Below are positions 47,879 to 57,469 of a stretch of 64,000 nt of DNA, piece after piece; positions within the stretch are counted from its first letter, which is position 1; each line of letters starts with the position of its first letter. The translations under genes and the position numbers were made by a program. The notes beneath the pieces were generated by a model, which had not been told where the DNA came from, ran no database searches, and saw only the letters and a list, made by a program, of their open reading frames with translations. Source of the stretch: Paramoeba atlantica (Eukaryota > Discosea); contig CDRNVI010000029.1 in assembly GCA_977017575.1 (NCBI GenBank), positions 310,001 to 374,000 of the forward strand, read 5' to 3'.

Positions 47879-49762
47879 TGAGGAAGTGGTTCCCGATATC
47901 CCCAATAGTACATTCCTGAATTTACAAATCAACGGCTTAAATTCAGTGCATATTGCACCTCATGATTGTAATAAATCTTTCCGGAATGAACTGAACGAAA
48001 TGGATGGTCTACGCCTAAGCCTGGGGTGCACCCACCCGACCGAACTGTTACCATCGATTCCGGTCATCGATAATAGCAGCCTAAATGGTCAATCAATATT
48101 TAAGTGCAGGAACATCGAAAAACCCGATACTTTAACGTGGGGCTCTAGCCGAAAGCGTTTTGTCGTTCCGAACGTAAAACTGGCGTGGGTAAACCAAACA
48201 ATCCCGACTCACGCATTCTTGTGGGAAGACTCTCTTAGTGATTTGCTGCGAGTTGCATCACGTGCCCAAGAAGGAATATCCAGAGAATTGGTTGCAGAGC
48301 TGTACGATTTATGCAAATCTGACTATCACAAGACGACAGAACGTGCTCCGGAGCTATTCGTGAATTTCTCCGAGGTTCCGCATCACGTATTATTATTTTT
48401 TGCCCACAAACTAGAAGAGTTGTCATTTTTTAACTTACTCCCTCGCTCGTTGGTAACCGAATTCCTAGAGGATTCAAAGCTTACCATAACCACACGTTCA
48501 GTGCGACATATTGCGGAACGATATGCGAACAAAACACACGCGGATGAGATTAATTTCTTTATGTTTTTGTATGATACCGGCATGTTACATGCGAGATGTT
48601 GTGGTCCACTTGCGAGTCTTTGCACGCAGATATGGGAAGACGCGCGACGAATGAAACATAGAAAGGATTGTTCGGGATGCACAATCAACGAATGCTCAAC
48701 TGACCATATATTCTGTTTGGCTGTATGCGTCATTACGCAAGCCCTCGCGTGTGGAACATATTCGTCGAAAATCGTTGTCACCAGCCCGATGGTAGACCAG
48801 ACCGAAGATTTAACGCATTTGCTTCTCCGCATGCTTTCGGAAAAAGCGTTTGATTCGCTAGAATTTCGCAAAATACAGACAAAAATAGAAGCCGTACCAT
48901 CTGCTTGCTGGAAAAATGTAATCCCTCAACTGTTTTCTCTTTTGTCACATCCAAACCTAGTAGTTCAGCAAATTTCGCAACAAATTTCATTGAAAGTGCT
49001 AGCAAAATACCCAGCTGAGATAGTTTACCACATATTACGCAGCGTAAGTATTCCCGAAAGAGCTATGCAGGCGCACAGGAGTCTCATTCAACAGCTCAAG
49101 ACACAGTATAGTGGAATGTACAATCCACTACTGTCCGAAAATTATTGGTCGAAATTTGCGACGTACTTGAACTACCTGAAGAAGCTTGCAGAAAAATTTT
49201 GCTCCTTCCTAATTTAACGTTAAAACCCTGCATTTCCGATAAAAACGTTTTTCCTTGCACGAAGCTTTCGAAAAGATTACAGAAGCATAGTTCTGGTGTT
49301 CGAAACTTAGTTAATATTCTGAAGCGTCGGTCCATATTTTCGACATACACAGAAGAATTTTGGCATAAACATGGAGCTACTTTAACTGAAATATGTCATG
49401 GAGTCTCATTACTTCTGGACACTAATTTTTGGACTAGTGAAAGTTCGCAAGAGGTGTCTTCAGGCCATTCTCCGGACGGGGACTCGCTATATCGTTTGAC
49501 TTCCAAAGTTTTAGAAGAATTATCGAAGAAAGATGTAGACGATCACGGTCATAGGAAACTGCGAACCAAGTCATTTTTTTCGGAGTTACAGTTTCAGGCA
49601 GAAGACATTCCAATGCCTGGAATTCCGGGAACTAAACTTCATAGTATAGAACCGTGGCTTGAAGTACTAGGTACAAAGACAAGGCCTAAAAGGGTAATAT
49701 TTCGGAGTACTGAAGGTCACGATCATACAGTAGTGTTCAGCCTCTTTTACCCCCCCCCCCTA

Positions 49763-50476
49763 CAGGTCTTGCATTTTGTTCGATTTTGGAAATATTTTGT
49801 ATGGGACTGTTTTTCGACCCAATCGTTCCGAATCCGAGGTCCTTTTCACTCGTGGACACCTGTATCATACCTAAGCCGGAAAAAAAACTGCAAAAAAGCC
49901 GATTTTTTTTTCACAACGTACATTTTTTTCAAAATTGGTACACTTGTTGGTGATTCATGACGAAGAAGCACCGCCCGCTGTGCTTACCTTCCACGACGCA
50001 GGAGCCTCGTGTGTCCCGAGATGCGCACGGCACTCGCGATCGATTGAGAGCGACTTAAGTCCTATAAGACACTCGAAAATTTTTATAAACTTAGCACCGG
50101 GTCCATCATTGAAACTTTTTGCTTTTTTTCTGAATATTAACCGGAAGCGTTTAAGAAAGCCTTCCGGGACTATAGTAAACGTTTTCTTTTGGTCAAGGAG
50201 GCTAAAGTGCATACCAGGAGGCTAAAGTGTATGACTAAATACTAGAGATTACTTTGCACACCTTTTCCACGTCTTCTGACCTACTTTACTACTGTTCCTC
50301 ATCCGAAACATTCAAAAAAATAAACCCAAAAAAATTGTAATTAGCTTTTTTGACCCCTACCTGGCTAGGGGGGGTAGGGGGTCGCTCGAGTGAAAAGGCC
50401 CTCGGATTTGGAACGATTAGGTCGAAAAACGGTGGTATACCAAATATTTCCAAAATCGGACAAAATACAAGACCTG
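49763..50476. mobile_element. TA-flanked MITE inserted at the PIKK/LINE border
   Basis: Inverted ends CAGGTCTTGCATTTTGT (49763 onward) and its inverse ending at 50476 are similar for about 100 bp, and both abut TA, itself next to C-run (left) and G-run (right) DNA. No transposase remains. It separates the broken kinase gene from a LINE fragment and has no host gene inside. Confidence 0.8.
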
Positions 50477-50479
50477 TAG

Positions 50480-51020
50480 GGGGGTTAGTTACAGTCGGGG
50501 TTAGTTATGCGCCGCTCGTGGAGAAGGGAATTGTATTTCTCACTCTTACGTTGGTGGGCGTTCTCATAGTTTTCCTCCCACGGCACAGTAAGCTCCAGAA
50601 TGAACTCTGTACCGTTTTTGAGGAGCACCCAGCCATCAGGTCTTAACAGTGAATCGTTCCGTCTTATCCATGATGGTGAGTCCCGTTCCCCCGCAAGATC
50701 AAAATGAGAGGATGCCGTTTCCGGTGACTGGCGGATGTGCCGCGCTAGAGCCCTCAAGACCATATCATGGCGTAGAGTATATCGTCCTTGTTGTAGCGAA
50801 CGTGTGCAGGTCGAGAGAACGTGACGCACGGGTTGTGTGCTCTCTCTGCAGATCGGACAATTCAGGTCTGAGTGGGCGTTCCTACCCCACTGAGATAGCG
50901 AAGGCAAGGGGGTTAGGGTCATGATTGATGCCATGAAACGCGTGATTTTTTCATTTTTTATGTTGTGGAGCGCAGACGCGAATTCTTGGGCGAGTTGGGG
51001 TTCGGTGGGGAACTGCCACC
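50480..51020 (-). mobile_element. LINE fragment A (endonuclease region)
   Basis: The - strand encodes PTEPQLAQEFASALHNIKNEKITRF, CPICRESTQPVRHVLSTC, LLRPDGWVLLKNGTEFILELTVPWEENY and YNSLLHERRI, parallel to the finger and restriction-like endonuclease of the LINE at 57470-58906. The 3' part is cut off exactly at the MITE. 5'-truncated, no RT left. Confidence 0.88.
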
Positions 51021-51125
51021 CGCACCCCCTCTTGGGTATAGTTGTGTTGTTGATTTCACATCTTTAAAGATAGAGGATAGAGCTCTATTACCGACTTGCG
51101 CCTCTGATACAGTCAGTAATACAGA

Positions 51126-51445
51126 TTATGCGAGACAAGTCTGGGGGTCTCCATTCCATTGTTTGCTGTCACGCCTTTGCCATATAATAAAACTCACGCG
51201 GAGGGCACGTTGTGAGAGATTCGCTCGACAAATTTTTCTCAGTTCTTCGTCCCCCCCGAATACAGCGTCAAGGTTGCCGGAGGATGTCAAAAGACGGCGG
51301 CGTGCTCCAATTTCGAATACAATAAGGAAAGTATTTGGGTGACCAGTGCGTCGTTCGTGCAGCAGCGCGATGTGTTTAATACGCATGTATTAGTTCGCGT
51401 GATTGACGTTGTCTTCCCAAGGGATGGTTAGTTCGATTGAGTGAA
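51126..51445 (-). mobile_element. LINE fragment B (C-terminal region)
   Basis: The - strand reads IELTIPWEDNVNHAN, then after a stop HIALLHERRTGHPNTFLIVFEIGARRR and an end SQRALRVSFIIWQRRDSKQWNGD, parallel to the C-terminus of the 57470-58906 LINE. It overlaps in protein content with fragment A, so it is a separate copy rather than its missing piece. Confidence 0.85.
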
Positions 51446-51469
51446 TTCTGGACATTTTCGATAGCTGCG

Positions 51470-52951
51470 CTAGTATTATAAAGCGTACGCGGACGACATT
51501 ACATTCCTTACAAACACACCTCAGGAAATGCAACAGGCAGTCCACGCCCTAACAACAGCACTTTCGAGATTGGGGCTGACACTGAACATTGGGAAATGCA
51601 GAGTTCAGCACATGTCCGTGGCAACAGGCAGTGGATATACAGGCAGTGGATATACATGTATGTATGACCAGACGCCCGCAGATTATGGCCAAAGGCACGC
51701 CTATTCCTCACATATGCGATAAAGGGAGTATGTTTTTGGGCATGACACTGGCACCCGGCGCACAACAAGGCAAAATTACCTTTCAAACTGTTAAGGCGAA
51801 ACTATCAGGTTGGTTGAGCAGAATCTCTGAGAGCGCTCACGACCCATCCGCTAAGCTTTGGATATACAATCACGCCATCATTGCTCGCTTGCGCTATGTA
51901 CTAACAGTCAACCCCGGACTTTCTTTTACTCATATGCTTCGACTGCAGAAACTAGCGACCCGGCACATCCGAAAGTGGCTAAATCTCGCTAAAGCCTCAA
52001 CGAGTGAGCTCCTTTACTCTGAACGTGGTTGGGCCCTCCTGAGCCTGTCCAAATTGTGGCTACACTGCACAGCCCAAAACCTAAATCAAATGAATGCTTC
52101 TCGGGATCCGGCGGTGCAGCACGCATTGCGAATTAAAATTAAGAACGAGAAAAGGCAGCGTTCACGCGGGCATGTGCGCCCGGCAGCCGTAAAATCAAAT
52201 GCGCGGTAAAATCAATACCGAGCATGAGGCGCATCTTGTACAAGCGGTATCACGGAGAGCACCTATCGCTGCCAGATGGTTCGGAGGAACGAACATCGGA
52301 GGAACGATGCATCGGAGGAAAGCATGGCAAAAAACTTTGCCGCTGCGGTGTGTAACATCAGGTCGACGCACCTGACGCGATTTGTCTCCTCTGGCCTCAC
52401 ACAGGCCCCGCTACCTACCAGGGCCGCAATTCACCGCTGGGGCATATCAACCCACACAGACATCATATGCCCGCTATGCAAGACAGAGGTACAAACCCCA
52501 AGGCACATTCTCGCGGGATGCCGAGTTGCTCTAGATCAAGGGCGTTACACTTTCAGACACGACTTCATCTTACGGGCCCTAGCTTACCATGTAAGCGAGT
52601 CCCCCCATACAACTCTCTCATTTCGACCTACCTGGCATGCGACGCCCTCCAACGTGGCTAGCCGATAATGACGGTATGCTGCGTCCGGACGGGTGGGTAA
52701 AGCTAAGGGACGGGAAAGAGTTCATTATTGAAATAACTTGCCCATGGGAGGAGAATATGCAGGCCGCGCACGAGCGGAAAATGCTGAAATACCACCACCT
52801 GTGGCATACGCGAAAAGAAAATCATCCCGAAACATACCTATTCGCCCTAGAGATTGGGGCTCGCGGAAGTCTTGAAGACTCGGCGAGTAAATTAGATATG
52901 CTCTTCTGCGAGGAAACAAAGCTGCGATGGAGTGTCGCCAACATTTGGTGA
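51470..52951 (+). mobile_element. 5'-truncated LINE copy (RT end plus endonuclease)
   Basis: Begins in the RT catalytic loop (KAYADDITFLTNTPQEM, 51484 onward) and continues through LTLNIGKCRVQHMS, GAQQGKITFQ, WLNLAKASTSELLYSERGW, the finger CPLCKTEVQTPRHILAGC and the endonuclease RPDGWVKLRDGKEFIIEITCPWEEN to the stop at 52949. Frames change several times, and two clusters of short duplications (51626-51655, 52281-52320) lie at such changes. Opposite in direction to fragments A and B. Confidence 0.9.
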
Positions 52952-53300
52952 CGAGAGCATTTAGGGGGAGTTTCACTATATACCAAAATCGGGACCGCGC
53001 AAACTGGAAACCCATGGATGTTTGCATTTCGGATGAGTAAACAGGAATAGCCAAACACGTCGTATGCGTGTACGGGATCATATATTGTGTGATCCCAGGC
53101 TATTTGACTTAATCTCTACAGTATAACTGTATGAATCCTTCCTTTATCTTGCCGGCGTCCTTGGTGCAGTGAAGCCTTGCATAATCAGCGTACGTGTCTC
53201 ACGGCTTGCGCTTCTTCCTCACAGATCATATACTTCGTGCTAAAGGTTTAAGAGTATGCCCGTTTCCGGATAAAGAAAAGGCGACCTAAGGAAAATGTAC
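52952..53300. other. Intergenic or LINE 3' flank
   Basis: No gene seen; the first part may be the untranslated tail of the LINE copy just upstream. Confidence 0.4.
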
Positions 53301-53326
53301 CAACAAGGTACAGAAACTGTATCTTT
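53301..53326. repeat. 26-bp sequence identical to 62333-62358
   Basis: The exact 26-mer is shared with the upstream border of the nearly full-length LINE (see 62333-62358). On the - strand it spells KDTVSVPC in both places. Flanking sequences differ, so it marks a junction or a small conserved unit. Confidence 0.9.
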
Positions 53327-53349
53327 ATGTGATAGTACGGTTCCGTTTG

Positions 53350-53500
53350 TGAGACCCGATGACTCATTGGGTTTTGTCTTTATTTTTGGGGTTCCGTTTA
53401 GGTTGTTAAGTACGGCGGAAAACTCCTTCGCTAATACAGTTTCGGAAGGGGCGTTCCACCACAGCGACGCAATAGGTGCTCTCTTTGGTGACCCAGTGCC
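53350..53500 (-). mobile_element. LINE fragment C (short)
   Basis: The - strand encodes SLWWNAPSETVLAKEFSAVLNNLN, parallel to GQWFRMATEADLARDFAAALCNLKN in the LINE at 57470-58906. Limits are approximate; the match is short but specific. Confidence 0.6.
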
Positions 53501-53619
53501 ATAGAAAAGTGAAATTTGGTAAGAGAAGTGTAAAAAGGTGTAAAAGATGATGTATTGCCTGTGTTGCACTTGCTGAAGACCGTTTTGTATATTCCATTTT
53601 TGTTTTTACGATATGATAA

Positions 53620-53847
53620 ATGACGCGGCGATTTAAGGAAATGTTTTCTCCGGGCAATGCTGCGTTTCTGAGTGGTTGGATTGCAGCGTTCGCCCTAGCT
53701 CTTCTCCACATAATGCAATCATGGTCAGCGTGGAAGACTCAAACCCAAGTATCCGATGAACGAAAATGGATCGAATGGCGACGAGAACAAGTACGCGCTG
53801 CAAGAGAATCTAGACATCAGTCTTTTCTACCAGCTGTGAACTATTGA
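53620..53847 (+). CDS. Small single-pass membrane protein
   Basis: 75 residues, ATG start. A basic N-terminus (MTRRFKEMFSPGN) leads into one membrane segment (AAFLSGWIAAFALALLHIM), then a charged tail (DERKWIEWRREQVRAARESR). This resembles small subunits or assembly factors of inner mitochondrial membrane complexes, but no family is recognised. First host gene after the LINE pile. Confidence 0.55.
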   Translation: MTRRFKEMFSPGNAAFLSGWIAAFALALLHIMQSWSAWKTQTQVSDERKWIEWRREQVRAARESRHQSFLPAVNY

Positions 53848-54324
53848 AGCAAAGTATCCCGGTTTTCGTGGGTACCATACAATTGAGCCCTTGTATTTGT
53901 ATGAAGTGTTCGTGTGAAAATCTTGCCGCTTATCATTCTTCCCATGAGTTTTTACATGTCTCTCGAATTACATTTTCTACATTTCAACATCCAATTTTGG
54001 AACCGTGTACGCTATCAGGAAACGTACTGGATTTCAGCGGTATGGAAGGCAAGTAAATTTCTTTCTCGTGCTGTACGATGACAGTGCCTTTAACTCGTTC
54101 CTGTGCAAAAGAACTTTGGCAATAGAGAGACCTTATGACAAATGGTGAATTCAAGCGAATATGTACGATTAATGTAAAAAATATAGGTAAAACAGTAGCA
54201 CTCGTTTTGTCATTCCGGGCAGAGGTATCTAAATAAAATGATGGGTTAGTTAAAACATTTCTCGAAATTCTGTTTTATTATGATTTATTTTATCTTCATA
54301 TTTAGAAAGTAGCCAAAAATTTAC
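53848..54324. other. Intergenic, nothing identified
   Basis: About 475 bp. Ends with a T-rich tract and TTTAG (54289-54304) about 20 bases before the DnaJ ATG, an acceptor-like arrangement. No gene supported. Confidence 0.5.
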
Positions 54325-55290
54325 ATGGGAAAAGACTTTTACACCACACTAGGGGTCGATCGCAACGCGAGTCCCGAGGCCATCAAAAAAGCTTACAAGA
54401 AGCTGGCACTAAAGTATCACCCTGATAAAAATCCCGGCGATAAAGCAGCGGAACAGAAGTTCAAAGAAATCGCCGAGGCATGTGACGTACTTACAGATGA
54501 GAAGAAGAAACAGATCTACGACACTTATGGGGAGGAGGGACTCAAAGGAGGTGTCCCCGAAGGGGGAGCCGGGATGCCGTTTACCTCAAGCGACGGAACG
54601 ACGTTTACTTTTACCTCCGGAGGGGCCGGGACGGACCCTCGTATGTTTTTTCAATCAATGTTTGGTGGGGAAGATCCTTTTGCGGATCTACTTGGGAGCA
54701 TGGGGGGTAGTTTTCATACCACCCGGGGTGCGGGATCCAGTCGAGGTCGTCGACAGCGAGCAGCGCCGGATTTTGAGCAGCCTGTGCGGTGTACGCTGGA
54801 GGAGCTTTTCTCAGGATGTACGAAGAAATACAAAGTGGAAAGAACTCTGCAAAGTGGCATGTTAGATAAAAAGCAGTTTGAAGTGAACGTCCAGCCTGGG
54901 TGGAAATCAGGAACGAAGGTGCGTTACGAGCAGGAAGGCGGATACATTTCGGGGTACAATAAACCCTGTGATCTTGTCTTCATAGTAGAAGAGAAACCAC
55001 ATGCAAGATTTAAACGGCAAGGGGATGATCTAACATACACCGCAGTGATCAGTCTTACCGAGGCACTGATCGGCACAACGATTAAAATTAGTGATTTAGA
55101 GGGAAAAGATGTTTCGGTTCCAGTACAAGGCGTCGTTCAAGGAGGTATAGTGCTGCGTGTACCAGGCCATGGAATGATGAGTAGCAAAAGCAAGCGACGA
55201 GGTGATCTGTTGGTCGAACTTCGAGTCCGATTTCCCACTTCTCTTACAGCCAAGCAACAGCAACTAGTACGGGAAGCCAATCTGCGATAA
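54325..55290 (+). CDS. Type II DnaJ (Hsp40), DNAJB1/Sis1-like
   Basis: 321 residues. J domain 1-70 with HPD at 32-34 (YHPDKNPG) that stimulates Hsp70 ATPase; glycine-rich linker (about 75-150, including [17 protein letters not shown] and [12 protein letters not shown]); then two beta-sandwich client-binding domains ([22 protein letters not shown], and [23 protein letters not shown]). No cysteine-rich zinc domain, so class B (type II). Acts as a cytosolic co-chaperone. Complete, ATG start, no intron; it is the only chaperone gene here besides the TPR adaptor at 22867. Confidence 0.95.
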   Translation: MGKDFYTTLGVDRNASPEAIKKAYKKLALKYHPDKNPGDKAAEQKFKEIAEACDVLTDEKKKQIYDTYGEEGLKGGVPEGGAGMPFTSSDGTTFTFTSGGAGTDPRMFFQSMFGGEDPFADLLGSMGGSFHTTRGAGSSRGRRQRAAPDFEQPVRCTLEELFSGCTKKYKVERTLQSGMLDKKQFEVNVQPGWKSGTKVRYEQEGGYISGYNKPCDLVFIVEEKPHARFKRQGDDLTYTAVISLTEALIGTTIKISDLEGKDVSVPVQGVVQGGIVLRVPGHGMMSSKSKRRGDLLVELRVRFPTSLTAKQQQLVREANLR

Positions 55291-55479
55291 ACCGGAACAA
55301 GCTAGTTATGTGCACGTGCGAAAAGAAGTAGAAATAGAAAATATCATTCTTATGTCATTGACTCTGTGCTTATCGCCTAACTTTGAAAATGAAGGAGGTT
55401 TTCCTATTTTGCATGACCTGAACTATTGAATCCTAGTTTCGATTAGCACTACTACTGAACAGTGGTGTTCAGCGATATA
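55291..55479. other. Short intergenic spacer
   Basis: Nothing recognised. Confidence 0.4.
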
Positions 55480-55890
55480 CAGGGGCGGGCACGAACATGT
55501 GGGGGGGGGGGTCAAAATTCGTATAGCTTGTCGAATTTTGGAAGGTAGCACCGCACTGGAGAGCTCTCGCAAAGTTATATGCCGTCCAACAAGGGAAGGG
55601 TCCACAAGTCAGGCCGAGGAGAGGTCAAAAGGCCCGGTCCAGGAATCAGCGAATTGTTTGGGGAAAACCTTGCCCCCCAAGCAGTATTTCATCCCGCGTG
55701 AGGCGAGGCAGAGGGAGACCCCTAACTCCCTGATGTTAGGTAAGGGGAAGCACGAAAGTAGGGGAAAGAGTGGGAAAGTGGGGAAATTTGTTGGGTCACC
55801 TGCACTCAAACTGTGCCCAAAAATATTCAAAATTTCAAAAAAATGTCCCCTTCGACCAAATTTCAACATAAAATCGTTCCGAGTACCATA
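55480..55890. mobile_element. Mariner-family remnant with one TIR
   Basis: Left end CAGGGGCGGGCACGAAC follows a TA (55478-55479) and contains an 11-of-12 match to the palindrome CGAGAGCTCTCG (55558-55569), as in the 30743-31484 family. About 55785-55883 is homologous, inverted, to 17990-18085 and carries the GGGTACAGTTTGAGTG motif. No matching right end or usable transposase. Confidence 0.6.
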
Positions 55891-55949
55891 AAACAATAAT
55901 TTGAATGATTAGAGCCCATTTAAGGTCACTAGCAAATTCTTGCTTTGTA

Positions 55950-56474
55950 TCATAACGCAGCAAGCTCACGGGGGGTAAACTCGGATTTTAGTAGAACTGG
56001 GTGATTTTCATCAACTCCAAGTTCCATCATTAAGACGAAATAAATATCCTTGCATCGATTGACTCGACGTCCATCTGGGCATGTGCACTGAGTGCCATTA
56101 GGACCAATATAAATCGTATAGTGACGGTCAGTTGCACCTCGTACCATGTACTTATATTGCCCAGTTTCGTTCCTTCCGTATCTCCGTCTTAATCGGATAT
56201 GCTCAACAACTGCTCTGCCCAATCTGGTGGTCGGCATATCTTCAGACGCAGAGCTATCATCACTACAAGTTTCTGATTCTGCATCACTTGAACATGAATC
56301 ATCAGAATCCAGTTCGTGAATTTCGCTATTTTTGGATGAGTGCCTCTCCAGAACGGTCATTAGTTTTTGAAAGCGTTTTTCAATTGTTGTCTTAAAGAAA
56401 ACCGTGCACAAGAATTGTGCGTGCTTGGCATGACTCCAAACTGCTTCCCCATTTGTGGAAAAAGCGCTTGCCAT
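55950..56474 (-). CDS. Acidic SWIM-finger protein fragment, probably transposon-linked
   Basis: 174 residues on the - strand. An acidic serine-rich middle (DSDDSCSSDAESETCSDDS) precedes a SWIM-like module YTIYIGPNGTQCTCPDGRR, then CKDIYFVLMMELGVDENHPV; the usual His of CxH is Asp here. It follows the Merlin transposase in the same direction, so it may be the end of that transposase unit or a captured gene. A piece of it recurs at 62395-62460. Confidence 0.5.
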   Translation of the reverse strand: MASAFSTNGEAVWSHAKHAQFLCTVFFKTTIEKRFQKLMTVLERHSSKNSEIHELDSDDSCSSDAESETCSDDSSASEDMPTTRLGRAVVEHIRLRRRYGRNETGQYKYMVRGATDRHYTIYIGPNGTQCTCPDGRRVNRCKDIYFVLMMELGVDENHPVLLKSEFTPRELAAL

Positions 56475-57232
56475 GTCCTTTAATACTAGAATGGGATGAC
56501 TCTGCGTTGTTTATGAATGTTTACGTGGGGAGAGTGTTCTCGAGAAAACGCATCGGCATGGCAAATAGTGAAATGGCGGCAAAAGGAATTTATTCTCCGA
56601 TATGCTCTCCACTCATCAGTGATCACCATTGCATTTCGTCCATCTATCACAGATCGGACGAAATCGTGACAGATCTCTCGTGTGCGTCACAAAGTTGCCT
56701 CCCAGTACGTTTGAACAGACTTTCCTCTATTAGAGTCGACTTCTGTAGCTGTCATGAACCAGAACTTGTGTTTTCGAGTTTGGCTCCCGCGGTGATGCGA
56801 CCTCTTTCCGATATACGTTTCGTCCACCATTACGTACTTCATTAGGTTATGAGGTCCACGTAAAATGCCGAAAATGTGCTGAATTTCAGAAATATACTTA
56901 TAAATCGAACGAATACATCGAGGAGCTTGTATTGCTATGTTGATTGGGAGGTTACCTTGGGCTACAAGGAGCCAAACGCGAAATTTGTCTACAATGTTGC
57001 AGTTTAGAGGAAAACGGTGACCAAATTCCGGAAGCTTTAGGCGGCATTTCGATCCGTCTGCAAGTCTTTTGAAACATTTGGTCTTCCGAGGAACTACTCC
57101 ACAGCGATAGTATGGCGTACGTTCTCCAAAAAAGTGATTCTTCATCCAAAACACCACATTTTCGGCCGTTATTTGCAAAATTGACGTGACAAACGCCAAG
57201 CAGGCAAATGTAGTACACCCGGAGCATTCCAT
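56400..57232 (-). pseudogene. Merlin/IS1016-type DDE transposase, frame-broken
   Basis: From the ATG at 57232 the - strand encodes about 180 residues with the first catalytic site VDETYIGKRSHHRG typical of Merlin/IS1016. The rest is in other frames: ITDEWRAYRRINSF (second Asp) near 56625 and a region around HSSIKGHGKRFF near 56490 where a third acidic residue is expected. At least two frame changes make it inactive. TIRs were not found by eye. Confidence 0.7.
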
Positions 57233-57241
57233 GATAGACAA

Positions 57242-57469
57242 ATGGAATAAAAAATCGTTGTATGTGGCAAATATCGCTAACTAATCGAAGAAAACAGTTT
57301 TTAACAATTTTCTTTTCTAAAAATTAAAAGTGAAAAAAATCATTCTTGGATACAGTTTGAGTGGAGGATATTATATTATCATACAGTTAATCTGCAGAGA
57401 TTTGGTAAAGTGAATATCGGAAAACAATTCCGTTATCCGCGCACACAACGCGTTTAATTCACTTTTAGT
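57242..57469. other. Intergenic / LINE 3' untranslated region
   Basis: Includes GGATACAGTTTGAGTG (57348-57363, one base off the shared motif) and probably the LINE 3' tail. No gene. Confidence 0.4.

Larger units (their letters stand above)
43452..49740 (+). pseudogene. Decayed large PIKK kinase gene, most like SMG1
   Basis: Successive + strand open segments (43452-44160, 44106-44558, 44521-45501, 45725-47410, 47385-49217, 49145-49740) read as one protein of about 2000 residues in changing frames. The end matches the junction of FAT-like repeats with a PIKK kinase domain: VIPQLFSLLSHPNLVVQQI, TEEFWHKHGATL, then EDIPMPGIPGTKLHSIEPWLEVLGTKTRPKRVIFRSTEGHDH. SMG1 (nonsense-mediated decay kinase) fits best; mTOR/ATR fit less well. 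Breaks: a shift in a C6 run (about 43475), one near 44155, one in an A7 run (44533-44539), a 19-bp duplication (45449-45486), stops at 45722 and 47859 (the latter within an 18-bp duplication), shifts near 47390 and 49180, and loss of the kinase domain where LINE and MITE DNA begins. Neighbouring long genes are clean, so this is true decay rather than poor sequence. Confidence 0.75.

Noticed and set aside
52952-53619. Continuation of the PIKK kinase domain after the LINE debris
   Set aside because: None of the frames shows kinase motifs such as GxxDxRxD-type or DFG-like text; the domain appears lost.
53844-54056. 70-residue + frame after the small membrane protein
   Set aside because: Overlaps the preceding stop, has no recognisable feature and falls in a T-rich spacer.
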